Assembly: GCF_014195325.1 (NCBI RefSeq)
Contig: NZ_JACIBK010000004.1
Span: forward strand, 310,001 to 374,000
Origin: Rhizobium sp. BK650
GTDB lineage: Bacteria; Pseudomonadota; Alphaproteobacteria; Rhizobiales; Rhizobiaceae
Reading direction: 5' to 3'
Length of the DNA stretch: 64,000 nucleotides
Below the pieces are notes generated by a model. That model saw only the letters and a program-made list of their open reading frames with translations. It did no database searches and was not told where the DNA came from. How positions within the stretch are numbered: position 1 is the stretch's first letter; the number at the start of each line of letters is the position of its first letter. The translations under genes and the position numbers were made by a program. Below, in pieces: positions 27,508 to 36,480 of the stretch.

Positions 27508-27535
27508 TTATAACTTCAATCGCTTATGAGGTCAA
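27508..27535 (-). promoter_or_regulatory. Sigma-70-type promoter of rplM-rpsI
   Basis: On the minus strand TTGACC (27535-27530) and TTATAA (27513-27508) are separated by 16 bases, close to the housekeeping consensus. The predicted start is near 27501, about 118 bases before the rplM ATG. Confidence 0.65.
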
Positions 27536-27730
27536 TATGAGCCATCTTGGCGGTTGGAAAAATAGAGAAAATGAAAACAATGACTTAAGTATGGGGTATT
27601 GTGATACCTCAATTTAATGCTCCTGAAATGCCGAAGTTTTACCCTTTAGAGTGCCCTCGCGCCGTATTCGGCTCGAAATTGCCGCTCCCCTGTGGCACAA
27701 GAACCGAACACAGACAGAGCAGGGAACGCC

Positions 27731-28564
27731 ATGGCCGAGATCGTATCTTTTCGCAAGGACCCAAACAGCGCAGGCGACGGTGACCTCGTTCTCCGCCAGC
27801 TGGCAGACGGCATATTGCGCCTGACGCTCAATAATCCTCCCGCCAATGCCCTGTCTTTATCCGTTATGGAAACGCTTATGGGCGAGCTGCAGGGCGCGGC
27901 CGGCGACGAGGATATACGCGTCGTCGTCATCGCTTCGACCGGCAATGTCTTTTCCGCAGGCCACGACCTCAAGGAACTGACGGCCCATCGCGCCGACGAT
28001 GACGATGGCGTTGCCTTTTTCGAGGAGAGCTTCGCGCTTGCCGCCGATCTGATGCTGGAGATCAATCGCCTGCCGAAGCCAGTCATTGCCGAGATCGACG
28101 GATTGGCGACGGCAGCGGGCTGTCAGCTTGTCGCAAGTTGCGATCTTGCGATCTGCACGGATACGTCCACCTTCTGCACGCCGGGCGTCAATATCGGTCT
28201 TTTCTGCTCGACGCCGGCTGTGGCCGTCTCGCGCGCCGCCCACCGCAAGCAGGCGATGGAGATGCTGCTGACCGGAGAGACGATCGATGCCTCGACTGCA
28301 AAGGATTTCGGCCTCGTCAACCGTATCGTGCCGAAACAGTATCTCACGCAGGTGGTCAGCAAATACGCGTCCATCATCACCTCGAAGTCGCCGCAGGCGC
28401 TCAGGATCGGCAAGGAAGCCTTCTACACGCAGCTCGAAATGCCGGTGGCGGAAGCCTATGATTATGCTGCAAGCGTCATGGTCGACAGTATGCTAACAGG
28501 CGATGCGCAGGAGGGCATCGGCGCCTTTCTCGCAAAGCGTACGCCCGAATGGAAGGGCGAGTGA
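27731..28564 (+). CDS. Enoyl-CoA hydratase/isomerase family protein
   Basis: 277-residue crotonase-fold enzyme. The oxyanion-hole segments are STGNVFSAGHDLKEL and IDGLATAAGCQLVASCDLAI, followed by FCTPGVNIGLFCSTPAVAVS, typical of the ECHDC3-like branch. Crotonase enzymes hydrate or isomerise CoA thioesters. AGGGAACGCC precedes the ATG at 27731; the earlier ATG at 27692 gives an unrelated N-terminus. The catalytic Glu of true hydratases is not clearly in place, so the reaction is uncertain. Confidence 0.85.
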   Translation: MAEIVSFRKDPNSAGDGDLVLRQLADGILRLTLNNPPANALSLSVMETLMGELQGAAGDEDIRVVVIASTGNVFSAGHDLKELTAHRADDDDGVAFFEESFALAADLMLEINRLPKPVIAEIDGLATAAGCQLVASCDLAICTDTSTFCTPGVNIGLFCSTPAVAVSRAAHRKQAMEMLLTGETIDASTAKDFGLVNRIVPKQYLTQVVSKYASIITSKSPQALRIGKEAFYTQLEMPVAEAYDYAASVMVDSMLTGDAQEGIGAFLAKRTPEWKGE

Positions 28565-29401
28565 TCAGGCAAGTTTCAGGATCAGCCCGCCGGTCGCTAT
28601 GATAACGCCGGCGAGGTAACGCCAGACGCTGGCCTTCTCCTTCAGCACCGTGACCGAGATCACAAGCGCAAATAGGATGGCGGTTTCCCGCAGCGCTGCA
28701 ACGGCCGCGACCGGAGCCTTCGTCATGGCCCAGAGCGCCAGCCCGTAGGAGGCAATCGAGCCTGCGCCGCCGATCAGTCCGCGCCACCAGTTGCGCCGGA
28801 CATGCTTGACGACGGTCAGCAGACCGCGCTGCGAGAGCGCCCAGGAAAAGAGCAGGACCGGCGGCAGCAGCGACATCCATAGCGTATAGGAAACCGCATT
28901 GGTGGAAAGCCGGGCGCCGATCCCGTCCACATAGGTATAAGTTGCGATCACGCAGGCATTGATGAGGGCCAGTCCGACCGCGTGGCGGCTGCCGTGGCGT
29001 GCCTCGAAGGCGAGCGTGAGAATGCCGGCGCAGATCGTCATGGTGCCGATCAATGCGCCGTCAGGCAGCTGCTCTCCGAGAATGAAGCCGCTGGTAGCGA
29101 CGATGAGCAGCGGCGCGGCGCCACGCATCAGCGGATAGACAAGACCGATGTCGCCGGCTCTGTAAGCGGCGGCAACCAGCTGAAAATAGATGAATTGGAG
29201 GATGGCGGAGGCGCCGATGAAGGGCCAGGCTTGCGGTTGCGGCAGGGGAAGCAGCGGAAGAAAAGGTAGCGAGGCGACCGCGCCGCCTGCAGAGATTAGT
29301 GCCGCATCGAGCGACTTGTCCGCGCCCGCTTTGATGATGGCATTCCATGTCGCATGCAGAAGAGCACCGAAAAGAACGAGAAGAACGACATCAAAGGCCA
29401 A
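28565..29401 (-). CDS. EamA/DMT-family transporter
   Basis: 278-residue protein with ten hydrophobic helices arranged as two EamA repeats (FGALLHATWNAIIKAGADK in the first, GGAGSIASYGLALWAMTKAP in the second, ending VWRYLAGVIIATGGLILKLA). Members export or import amino acids, nucleosides or other small molecules. The start is TTG at 29401; no in-frame ATG gives the first helix. Its stop abuts that of the convergent enoyl-CoA hydratase gene. Confidence 0.82.
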   Translation of the reverse strand: MAFDVVLLVLFGALLHATWNAIIKAGADKSLDAALISAGGAVASLPFLPLLPLPQPQAWPFIGASAILQFIYFQLVAAAYRAGDIGLVYPLMRGAAPLLIVATSGFILGEQLPDGALIGTMTICAGILTLAFEARHGSRHAVGLALINACVIATYTYVDGIGARLSTNAVSYTLWMSLLPPVLLFSWALSQRGLLTVVKHVRRNWWRGLIGGAGSIASYGLALWAMTKAPVAAVAALRETAILFALVISVTVLKEKASVWRYLAGVIIATGGLILKLA

Positions 29402-29878
29402 GATGGATGATCCGGAAGCAGCGCAGCAAAATGTTGGAAAGCATCACAGCCTTCCCGTCTAGAACTGCTTTGAAATGACAACCTGTATCTGTGCTATTTA
29501 ATCTGAAGAGGTACTCCGCATCTTCGAATTTGAATACCATGGATCAAACGAGTGAACAATTGCTCATCGTTGTGGCAATTTCTGCGTGCGCTCGAAATAC
29601 GTTCAATTACGGCCGGCTCACTCAACTATGAGATGTTTCTAATGAATACGTGAACATATCATGATCAAATTATGCATGAAAGGTGAAGTTATGCGGAAGA
29701 GAGAAAATATCTCCAATCCTATGATGCTGAAATATAGAGATTATTCCATAGTTTTGAAATGATTATAAATTCACAACCAGGCGATATTTTACAGATTTTT
29801 GTAGCCGTAAATTGAATATCGATCCTTTCGCGGGTGCGAAAGGATCGATAATATTCACGGTTTCGAATGACTTCCGGA
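29402..29878. other. AT-rich intergenic region
   Basis: About 480 bases with visibly low GC compared with the rest. A 28-codon frame (29676-29762, internal ATG at 29691 after AAAGGTGAAGTT) is present but too short to trust, and a 65-codon minus frame overlaps the next gene. A strong hairpin near the right end is listed separately. No gene called. Confidence 0.4.
29817..29850 (-). terminator. Strong hairpin after the exported protein gene
   Basis: A perfect 15-bp inverted repeat (29817-29831 with 29836-29850, four-base loop GGGT) lies about 30 bases after the stop of the minus-strand gene at 29879. No long T-run follows, but stem strength suggests a terminator or 3'-end stabiliser. Confidence 0.6.
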
Positions 29879-30202
29879 TTATAGGCTGTAGTGTGGAATG
29901 AAGAACATCCCGTCAAGGTTGTCGATGTTCTGGCAGTTCAGCACGCGACACCTTGGATTGTCCTTGGACGGAATGGTGGTCCATTCCGCATAGTCGGTCG
30001 CATCGCAATAGTTGCTGTTGCGGACATAGCGGTCGTAGAGAGGAAGGCCGCGCGGCGAAGTGTAGCGAAAGATCACGGCGCCTTGGTTGTGGATCGCTGC
30101 CCGCACGCTCTGGCAGCTCATGGCAAGCGGATTGTAGCGCGAGATCGCAAGCGCCGGCGAGGCGGCCAGCACGAGCGCAAGGGCAAGAGCGATTTTTATC
30201 AT
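29879..30202 (-). CDS. Hypothetical exported protein, 107 aa
   Basis: Unrecognised, but with a clean signal peptide (MIKIALALALVLAASPALA). The mature part contains CQSVRAAIHNQGAVIFRY, then YVRNSNYCDATDYAEW and RCRVLNCQNIDNLDG, with four cysteines that may form two disulfides. Similar short periplasmic proteins of unknown role are common in rhizobia. GGGGAGAAATTCACCC precedes the ATG at 30202, so I choose that over the upstream ATG at 30232. Confidence 0.65.
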   Translation of the reverse strand: MIKIALALALVLAASPALAISRYNPLAMSCQSVRAAIHNQGAVIFRYTSPRGLPLYDRYVRNSNYCDATDYAEWTTIPSKDNPRCRVLNCQNIDNLDGMFFIPHYSL

Positions 30203-30305
30203 GGGTGAATTTCTCCCCGATATGTCCGACACTTATATATACGCTGAAATAAGCCGTTGGTTTCAATGAATCGCGATAATGAATCCGTATCCGGGAGCTA
30301 TAGAT

Positions 30306-30734
30306 ATGAATCATGATGCCTATGCCGACGACTATCTCTCCGGCATTCTGAAATCCGTGAAAACCATCGCGCTGACGGGAGCGTCGCCTAATCCGGCCCG
30401 GCCGAGCAACGGTGTCATGGGTTATCTCCTGTCGCGCGGCTACAAGGTCATTCCCGTCAATCCGGGGCAGGCGGGCAAGCAGATCCATGGCCAGACCGTC
30501 TATGCCCGCCTTGCTGACATTCCGGAGCCGGTCGATATGGTCGATGTCTTCCGCGCATCCGAATATCTTGATGACGTGGTGGATGAGGCGCTGGCGCTCG
30601 AGTCCCGGCCGCAGGTTGTATGGGCGCAGCTTGGCGTGCGAGACGATGCAGCCGCCGCCAAGGCGGAAGCCGGCGGCATCAAGGTCGTGATGAATCGCTG
30701 CCCGGCAATCGAATACCCGCGTCTTCTCGGCTGA
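30306..30734 (+). CDS. CoA-binding domain protein (YccU-like)
   Basis: 142 residues forming one Rossmann-type CoA-binding domain: KSVKTIALTGASPNPARPSN, GYKVIPVNPGQAGKQIHGQ, VDMVDVFRASEYLDDVVDE and VVMNRCPAIEYPRL at the end. The family binds CoA or acyl-CoA and its role is unknown. GGGAG lies upstream of the ATG at 30306; the ATG at 30279 lacks a ribosome site. It precedes metY by 113 bases on the same strand. Confidence 0.85.
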   Translation: MNHDAYADDYLSGILKSVKTIALTGASPNPARPSNGVMGYLLSRGYKVIPVNPGQAGKQIHGQTVYARLADIPEPVDMVDVFRASEYLDDVVDEALALESRPQVVWAQLGVRDDAAAAKAEAGGIKVVMNRCPAIEYPRLLG

Positions 30735-30847
30735 CGCCATCAGAACGGATTTTCTCCGGAACGCGCAACGGTTGAAACAGATCACGATTAACTTTCGCGT
30801 TTGAGCGGCTATGATCGCGCCCGCTAACAATTGTACGGGAGGACGAC

Positions 30848-32131
30848 ATGGCCAAAAACGATCCGGGATTCAACACGCTGGCGATTCATGCGGGCGCCCA
30901 GCCCGATCCGGCTACCGGCGCGCGGATTACACCGATCTATCAGACTACGGCCTTCGTCTTCAACGATTCCGAGCATGCCGCAGCCCTCTTCGGCCTGCAA
31001 CAGTTCGGCAACATCTACACCCGTATCATGAACCCTACACAGGCGGTTCTGGAGGAACGCGTCGCAGCACTTGAAGGCGGCACGGCTGCTCTTGCCGTTG
31101 CTTCGGGCCATGCTGCGCAGATGATCGTCTTCCACACGCTGATGCGTCCCGGCGAGAATTTCGTCGCTGCCCGCCGTCTCTATGGCGGTTCCATCAACCA
31201 GTTCGGTCACGCCTTCGAAAATTTCGGTTGGCAGGTGCGCTGGGCCGATTCGGAAAATCCCGACGACTTCGAGAGCAAGATCGATGACAAGACGAGGGCG
31301 ATCTTCATCGAGAGCCTCGCCAATCCCGGCGGCACTTTTGTCGATATTGCTGCAATCGCCGAAATCGCCCACCGCCACGACCTGCCGCTGATCGTCGACA
31401 ATACCATGGCCACACCCTATCTGATCCGGCCGATTGAGCACGGCGCCGATATCGTCGTGCATTCTCTGACCAAATTCCTCGGCGGCCATGGCAATTCCAT
31501 GGGCGGCATCATCGTCGATGGCGGCACCTTCGACTGGTCGAGGACCGGCAACTATCCGATGCTCTCCAGCCCGCGGCCGGAATATAACGGCGTCGTATTG
31601 CACCAGACCTTCGGCAATTTCGCCTTCGCAATCGCCTGCCGTGTGCTTGGCCTGCGCGACCTTGGCCCGGCCATTTCGCCCTTCAACGCCTTCCTGATCC
31701 TGACCGGTATCGAGACGCTGCCGCTGCGCATGCAGCGCCATAGCGACAATGCGATTGATGTTGCCAAATGGCTGAAGGCCCACTCCAAGATTGCCTGGGT
31801 GAACTATGCCGGCCTCGAGGACGACCCGAACCACGCTCTACAGCAGCGCTATGCGCCGAGGGGTGCAGGCTCGGTCTTCACCTTTGGCGTCAAGGGCGGC
31901 TACGAGGCGGGCAAGACGCTCGTCGAAGGGCTGCAGCTCTTTTCGCATCTTGCCAATATCGGCGACACGCGCTCTCTGGTGATCCATCCGGCCTCTACCA
32001 CGCACCGGCAGCTGACAGACGAACAGAGGATCGCCGCCGGCGCCGGGCCGGACGTGGTGCGGCTCTCCGTCGGCATCGAGGATGTGAAGGATATCATCGC
32101 CGATCTTGAGCAGTCGCTATCGAAGATCTGA
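30848..32131 (+). CDS. metY: O-acetylhomoserine sulfhydrylase (aminocarboxypropyltransferase)
   Basis: 427-residue PLP enzyme of the Cys/Met metabolism family that makes homocysteine (or methionine) from O-acetylhomoserine and sulfide (or methanethiol). The PLP lysine is in [18 protein letters not shown], and [19 protein letters not shown] and the long MetY-specific insert are present. GGGAGGACGAC before the ATG is a strong ribosome site. The length is typical of MetY rather than MetB/MetZ (about 390). A terminator-like hairpin follows at 32288. Confidence 0.93.
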   Translation: MAKNDPGFNTLAIHAGAQPDPATGARITPIYQTTAFVFNDSEHAAALFGLQQFGNIYTRIMNPTQAVLEERVAALEGGTAALAVASGHAAQMIVFHTLMRPGENFVAARRLYGGSINQFGHAFENFGWQVRWADSENPDDFESKIDDKTRAIFIESLANPGGTFVDIAAIAEIAHRHDLPLIVDNTMATPYLIRPIEHGADIVVHSLTKFLGGHGNSMGGIIVDGGTFDWSRTGNYPMLSSPRPEYNGVVLHQTFGNFAFAIACRVLGLRDLGPAISPFNAFLILTGIETLPLRMQRHSDNAIDVAKWLKAHSKIAWVNYAGLEDDPNHALQQRYAPRGAGSVFTFGVKGGYEAGKTLVEGLQLFSHLANIGDTRSLVIHPASTTHRQLTDEQRIAAGAGPDVVRLSVGIEDVKDIIADLEQSLSKI

Positions 32132-32203
32132 GTGTTCTTCGCAGCAAACGGTTGCAGGCCTCCCGCAAAATATTCAGAGCTTGGGAACTTTCGTAGCGCA
32201 GCG

Positions 32204-32311
32204 ATGTAATGCGTCCGGGTCGCACGGCTGAGGTTTCATTTCGCCCCGAACCTCAAAACGGTCGGACGACCTGTCTAACTTCCCTTTGCCCGCTTCGGCG
32301 GGCTCTCTTTT
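32204..32311 (+). ncRNA. Candidate structured small RNA downstream of metY
   Basis: Three hairpins lie in a row: GAGGTT with AACCTC, GGTCG with CGACC, then a GCCCGC-TTCG-GCGGGC stem (32288-32303) followed by TCTCTTTT. Between the second and third is a pyrimidine-rich stretch, the layout of Hfq-dependent rhizobial sRNAs that end in a terminator. It may instead be the 3' untranslated region of metY. No protein frame is convincing here. Confidence 0.35.
32288..32311 (+). terminator. Rho-independent terminator
   Basis: GCCCGC (32288-32293), UUCG tetraloop, GCGGGC (32298-32303) and TCTCTTTT. It can end metY transcription or the candidate sRNA. Confidence 0.8.
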
Positions 32312-32407
32312 GCGATCTATACGAAGATTTGATGCAGGGGTCTTTAGTCCGATTGCTGGCCGCAGTCCGTCTGCTAGTTACAGTATTGGCTGGCGCCTAG
32401 AGTACGG

Positions 32408-32441
32408 AAAGGGTGGCTTTCCTGTCCGGGGGCCGCCCTTT
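32408..32441. terminator. Hairpin with T/A flanks, possible terminator
   Basis: AAAGGGTGGC (32408-32417) pairs with GCCGCCCTTT (32432-32441) with one G-U pair. It works on either strand. On the minus strand it follows the small gene at 32584. Confidence 0.5.
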
Positions 32442-32583
32442 TCGATCCGTTCTCGCGGAATTCTTGTCTGCTTCCCTGCGGGCTTCGGTATGACGGGGAT
32501 CACGCCGCGGATGGGTTTTAGAGCCGCCGTCGGCGTACGCTTGCGCCTTCAATTCTTTAGGCTTTAAAGCACCGCAATAGTCC

Positions 32584-32808
32584 CTATCTAAGCGGGCGGA
32601 CGGGCAGCTGTCTGCTGCTAGCTGCCGCCATTGCGCTATGCCTTTCCTGCCGCCGTTCGCGCAAGACCACACAAAGGGCATCGAAAAATGCACGTGCATC
32701 AAGTTTCGTTCTAAAATACTGTTCGGCAGCGTCGAAAGTTTCTCCAAGATCAAAATCGACGCGCCCTGTCATCCGTTGTCGGATGAAGATAACAAGTAAT
32801 CGGTCCAT
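32584..32808 (-). CDS. Hypothetical protein, about 74 aa
   Basis: Unrecognised. The ATG at 32808 follows TTGGGGGATGCGCG, and the product (DRLLVIFIRQRMTGRVDFDL, then GETFDAAEQYFRTKLDARAF) reads like a short helical protein before a basic, less ordered tail. An upstream ATG at 32832 is possible. Codon use is weaker evidence than for the neighbours. No function assigned. Confidence 0.4.
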   Translation of the reverse strand: MDRLLVIFIRQRMTGRVDFDLGETFDAAEQYFRTKLDARAFFDALCVVLRERRQERHSAMAAASSRQLPVRPLR

Positions 32809-33176
32809 CGCGCATCCCCCAAGCCCCACCAAAACAGAATTGGCAGGTCAGGACACCCGAACGAATTTGCCGATATTTTGTTCCGCGAGGCAGCTTCGTA
32901 GAACCGTCCACTCGGAAGGTGATCATGAGGTCAGGCGTCGCCCCGCGCGATCCCGAAGCCTTTACGCAGCAAGGAAGACGTACCGCCATGGGGGTCGAAT
33001 ACGGCATCTTCACGCTTGAATATTCTTCTTCGTAATGCGCGGTTACTTCCGCGCGTGGCCGACTGGCGTAGCTTGTTGCATCCCGGAAGGACATCGGAAG
33101 GCTTGGATGATGGGTGTATGATGACCCCTCCAGGCCTTCCGCCCAACAGGGACCTTGGCCTGTGAAGGGAGCTTCG
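32809..33176. other. Intergenic region before the histidine kinase
   Basis: About 370 bases. No convincing gene; several short overlapping frames look random. The region must hold the promoters of the small minus-strand gene and of the kinase gene, but I cannot place them. Confidence 0.35.
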
Positions 33177-34148
33177 ATGGCCATGGAAAATCTCCTGCTT
33201 GCGGTGTTGTCCAGAACGCAGACTTCGACGCTGGTGCGTTACTCGGTCACCGTTGGCATCGTGGCTTCGGCTGCGCTTCTGCGAGCGGCGCTCGATCAAT
33301 CTCTGCAAAACTACCAGCTGCTTCTGTTCGTACCCGCGGTCTTCCTGGCCGCCTTGTTGTTCGATCGAGGCTCCGGTTATCTCGCCACCGTTTTGAGCGC
33401 CGTGATCGCCACATGGATTTTCATTGCTCCCACGTGGAGCGTGGCCATCGGGGCTGATCAATGGCTCCCTCTCTTCCTCTTCGTCGTGATCGGTTTCGGC
33501 ATTACAGCTGTGACCGAGAGCCTCAGGCGCGCCGTCACAAATCTGGCCCGGTCGGAGAAGGCGAGGGCCGTCCAGTTGGAAGAACTCGGCCACCGCACCA
33601 AGAACGATCTGGCCACCGTGGCCTCACTTCTACGCCTTCAGGGACGCGCCATGGAACAAGGTCCAGCCCGGGCCGCCTTGGACGACGCGGCCTCCCGGCT
33701 GAACGTTATCGCGCATGTGCACCGCCATCTTCAGGAAAGTAACGATGACGGCGCGGCGGTCGACATCGCCTACTATCTGGAAGAGCTGACCCAAGGGCTG
33801 GCCGATCTGCTGAGTGACGTGAGGCCAATTGCCCTCAGGGTCAGGAGCCCGCACCTACTCGTCCCCTCGAACAAGGCCTCGTCCATCGGCCTGATTGTCA
33901 ACGAATTGGTCACGAACGCCTTCAAGTACGCCTTCCCGAACGACGATGGCGGGAGCATTGAGATTACGCTGACTTTCGAAGGAGCGGACATCTTGATCAC
34001 CGTGGCAGACAACGGGGCGGGGTGCCCGCCCGACCTCGGCGACGGGATCGGATCGAAACTCGTCAAGCTGATGGCGGCGCAGTTCGATGGCGAGGTGATC
34101 AGGCACCCCTCGGAGAAGGGCTGCCGTGTCGAGGTCAGGCTGAGGTAG
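33177..34148 (+). CDS. DUF4118 membrane sensor histidine kinase (HisKA_2 type)
   Basis: 323 residues. The N-terminal 115 hold four membrane helices of a DUF4118 sensor (also in KdpD). The HisKA_2-type dimerisation box is [20 protein letters not shown], with the phosphorylated His at about residue 139. The ATP-binding domain has the N box [14 protein letters not shown] and G box [11 protein letters not shown]. No response regulator gene is adjacent, so it is an orphan; such kinases often act in general stress response phosphorelays, which is inference. GGGAGCTTCG precedes the ATG at 33177. Confidence 0.88.
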   Translation: MAMENLLLAVLSRTQTSTLVRYSVTVGIVASAALLRAALDQSLQNYQLLLFVPAVFLAALLFDRGSGYLATVLSAVIATWIFIAPTWSVAIGADQWLPLFLFVVIGFGITAVTESLRRAVTNLARSEKARAVQLEELGHRTKNDLATVASLLRLQGRAMEQGPARAALDDAASRLNVIAHVHRHLQESNDDGAAVDIAYYLEELTQGLADLLSDVRPIALRVRSPHLLVPSNKASSIGLIVNELVTNAFKYAFPNDDGGSIEITLTFEGADILITVADNGAGCPPDLGDGIGSKLVKLMAAQFDGEVIRHPSEKGCRVEVRLR

Positions 34149-34189
34149 CCCGACGAGAAACCGCAGGCTTTGTTCGATGGTATCGAATA

Positions 34190-34301
34190 TGGTTGTCGGG
34201 GCAGGGATTCGAACCCCGCGTCACAGCTCGAAAGCTGGAAGCAACCTCGGATACCCGAGGGATGGGGAGAGCGCCACGCTCCGATTACGCTTACGCCCGA
34301 C
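34190..34301 (-). ncRNA. tRNA-like element with non-canonical fold
   Basis: On the minus strand GTCGGG (34301-34296) pairs with CCCGAC (34200-34195), followed by AACCA. A canonical T arm is present: CGGGG-TTCGAAT-CCCTG with exactly 12 bases between T loop and the 3' tail. A D-arm-like start (GTAAGCG, then GGCGCT) follows the acceptor strand. Between these lie CCTCGG-GTAT-CCGAGG and CAGCT-TTCG-AGCTG hairpins and no normal seven-base anticodon loop. It is 112 bases, longer than a class II tRNA. It may be a degenerate tRNA, a tRNA with an insertion, or an unusual long-variable-arm tRNA. It has one extra A before CCA. Confidence 0.45.
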
Positions 34302-34933
34302 TAAACTATTAACTTCCGGGTCTTGGGATTGTTCCTAGTGGGATATTCTGCTCCCGCCCATATCGCCCCCGGCCGTTGAACAACGCCAATGAGCCTTCGA
34401 TGCGTAAAGATGGCATTTTAGACCTAGATAGCTTTTGTTGTACCAAGCTCGAGTTTTGGTCTCGGCCGATGGGGCGCATGGTCCCTGGCGGTCTGGGGGG
34501 ATCGCGCGTCGCGCGCTGCCGAATAAATGCCGCTTAATCCGCAATATCGTCCGGATAAAGCCCTCGACGGCCCTTCGATGGGTTCGGACGAACGTACATC
34601 ATTTGTTACTTCGCAGCTGCGGTAATTGTCATACGATTCAAAACGCTAAATAATCACAAAAATCAGTTGCTTGCTTGAAGTTTCTCGACTACGTTTCTTA
34701 CACAAGAGCTCGGAAATACCTAGCCCCTTGCCGGCGATACTCAGTGGTCGTTCGGCTTGCTTGAGGGAGGATGATAACGTTGTTTGTCCGACTTCGTTTC
34801 TTCGCAATGGTGCAGCGAGTGCGTGATCTCGTTTCGATCCGTTACCGACCGACGACGGCAATCTGACGCGTCGTAAACCCTTTGTCCACTTTGTCTAAGA
34901 TGGTGCTCCCGTGTGGCGCGCTCGAGGTTTGTT
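34302..34933. other. Intergenic region, no gene seen
   Basis: About 630 bases, with short overlapping frames on both strands that lack ribosome sites and sensible composition. AT-rich stretches around 34620-34720 could hold promoters. Nothing can be called. Confidence 0.4.
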
Positions 34934-35128
34934 ATGCAAAAGCAAGCTGTCGTATTCAACGGTCAGGAAGTCGGGATCGCGGTCCCTGTCGAAAACCGCC
35001 TGAAATTCATCGCTGTCCGCTTCAATGTCATCGACTTGGACAATAGGCTCTTCGACACGGTTACCGAAATCCGGCGCGCTATTACGGAGCATCTCGCGTC
35101 CAGCGGTCGCGCGATCGCCTCTCACTGA
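34934..35128 (+). CDS. Hypothetical protein, 64 aa
   Basis: Short soluble protein starting MQKQAVVFNGQEVGIAVPVE, predicted beta strands then a helix (VTEIRRAITEHLASSG). CGAGGTTTGTT precedes the ATG at 34934; a GTG at 34913 is less likely. The coding pattern is good, and this size and look recur among unnamed rhizobial proteins. No function assigned. Confidence 0.55.
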   Translation: MQKQAVVFNGQEVGIAVPVENRLKFIAVRFNVIDLDNRLFDTVTEIRRAITEHLASSGRAIASH

Positions 35129-35387
35129 GTGCAGGAGATATTCTTAAGCACCACAGCACAACTGGGATTGCAGGCTCACTTGTGGGGGCGAAAGAGCATC
35201 ATCTGTCCTCGCTTGCCGAGGCGGTTCCGTGCCGACGCAAGCTGACTGAACTCTCGCAGTCGCCATTCGTTGAGAAGGCATTTCTGCGCGGTCTGATTTC
35301 GACCGCCGCAATCCGGACCTGGTTCTGATCGCCGCTGCAGGTGGCCAGAACTTGTCGCAAGGCGGCGATAGACTTTGCTGGGGCCAT

Positions 35388-35594
35388 TTAGAGCCCGAAG
35401 CCAAACTGGTTCGGCTGTGAAAAGTCTTTTATTCCAGCTCTCGGCCAATCGCACTTCCTGTCGAACTGCAGTTTAGAGACGGTGCGGTGGCAAGTTGGGT
35501 CTGTCCTGAACGCATAACCTGGGAGGGAGATGTAGCGACTTGCCGGCATGCCGAACACCAGGCAAATCGTCAATGCGGCACAAAAAGGCTTCAT
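35388..35594 (-). CDS. Hypothetical exported protein, 68 aa
   Basis: AAGGGAGGCATCC before the ATG at 35594 is an excellent ribosome site. The product has a hydrophobic N-terminus (MKPFCAALTICLVFGMPAS) like a signal peptide, then PGYAFRTDPTCHRTVSK and CDWPRAGIKDF. It stops at 68 residues, possibly full length. The signal lacks a clear Ala-X-Ala cleavage site, so it may be anchored, or the gene may be decaying. Unrecognised family. Confidence 0.5.
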   Translation of the reverse strand: MKPFCAALTICLVFGMPASRYISLPGYAFRTDPTCHRTVSKLQFDRKCDWPRAGIKDFSQPNQFGFGL

Positions 35595-35988
35595 GGATGC
35601 CTCCCTTGTGGTGTCAAGGGTCGCATTTTCACATAGAGCAACGCTCTCGGACATATATCAATTTGTGCTAATACTGCATCTAGGCGACATACCAATGGCT
35701 GCGAAGAACACCGAGTGTCCTCCTTAGCAAGGTTGTAACTTCGCAGACTACCTTCGTCTGGATACAACCACCGGATCAGTGCGCGATTTGAACAGAGTCG
35801 GGTGCTATTTCGTTCGCTATGTGTCACAGTTGCTGGCGCTCGCGTCACCGCCGGCCGCACGCCTGCTTCCGGCGTCCGCGATACTAGGAATTTTTGATTG
35901 TCGCGATGGTCGGCGAGTTTTGTCCCTGCCGATTCGCTCTTTTTGTGCTTAATCTCTGCCGCGAAAGATACTGAGAGAAAGGGTGACC
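35595..35988. other. Intergenic region, no gene seen
   Basis: About 390 bases between the divergent 35594 and 35989 genes. A 134-codon minus frame covers it but has no ribosome site and an unlikely composition. It should hold two promoters, which I cannot place. Confidence 0.35.
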
Positions 35989-36333
35989 ATGGCAAACGCG
36001 ATGCCTTTCGATATCGACAGCGTCGAACCGGAAGTCGGCGCTCCCGTTGCTGACCGCATCATTTCCGGCAATCCGCAATTCCGCACCTGGAGCCTGGAAG
36101 AGGCCGAAGGGGGTCTCTATGCCGGCATCTGGGAGGCTACGGCTGGCAAATGGCGGATCGTCTACGAGGAATGGGAATATTTCAGCTTGCTCTCCGGCTA
36201 TTCGATCGTAACTGAGGACGGCGGTGAGCCGGTTCATCTGAAGGCGGGCGACCGGATGATCCTCAGGCCCGGCTTCAAGGGAACCTGGGAAGTCGTTGAA
36301 ACGACTCGCAAGGATTATGTTATCAAGGTTTGA
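35989..36333 (+). CDS. Cupin-domain protein (DUF861/EutQ-like)
   Basis: 114 residues with the DUF861 cupin pattern: FRTWSLEEAEGGLYAGIWEA, WRIVYEEWEYFSLLSGYSIV and LKAGDRMILRPGFKGTWEVVE, and a final KDYVIKV. These proteins resemble (S)-ureidoglycine aminohydrolase but usually have no known substrate. An AAGGGTGACC ribosome site precedes the ATG. It stands alone. Confidence 0.82.
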   Translation: MANAMPFDIDSVEPEVGAPVADRIISGNPQFRTWSLEEAEGGLYAGIWEATAGKWRIVYEEWEYFSLLSGYSIVTEDGGEPVHLKAGDRMILRPGFKGTWEVVETTRKDYVIKV

Positions 36334-36480
36334 GGGGCGACCGAACGACAGGTTTTGACCATTCTCGTTAATGGTGCCTACATCATCATATGATAGATCT
36401 GATCTGCAGCGCATTGCGGACATGATGTCTCCTGCCGTCACCATAGACATGGCCTTGCAATTCATCTTTTCAGGATTGGC

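Noticed and set aside
29719..29916. 65-codon frame overlapping the exported protein at 29879
   Set aside because: It runs through the terminator hairpin and shares bases with a better supported gene.
30735..30847. SAM-II riboswitch before metY
   Set aside because: The spacer is only 113 bases and I could not find the conserved SAM-II pseudoknot sequences.
34190..34301. Selenocysteine tRNA or permuted tmRNA
   Set aside because: There is no UCA anticodon, no 8/5 arm pattern and no tag-coding region; the downstream strand is the histidine kinase gene.
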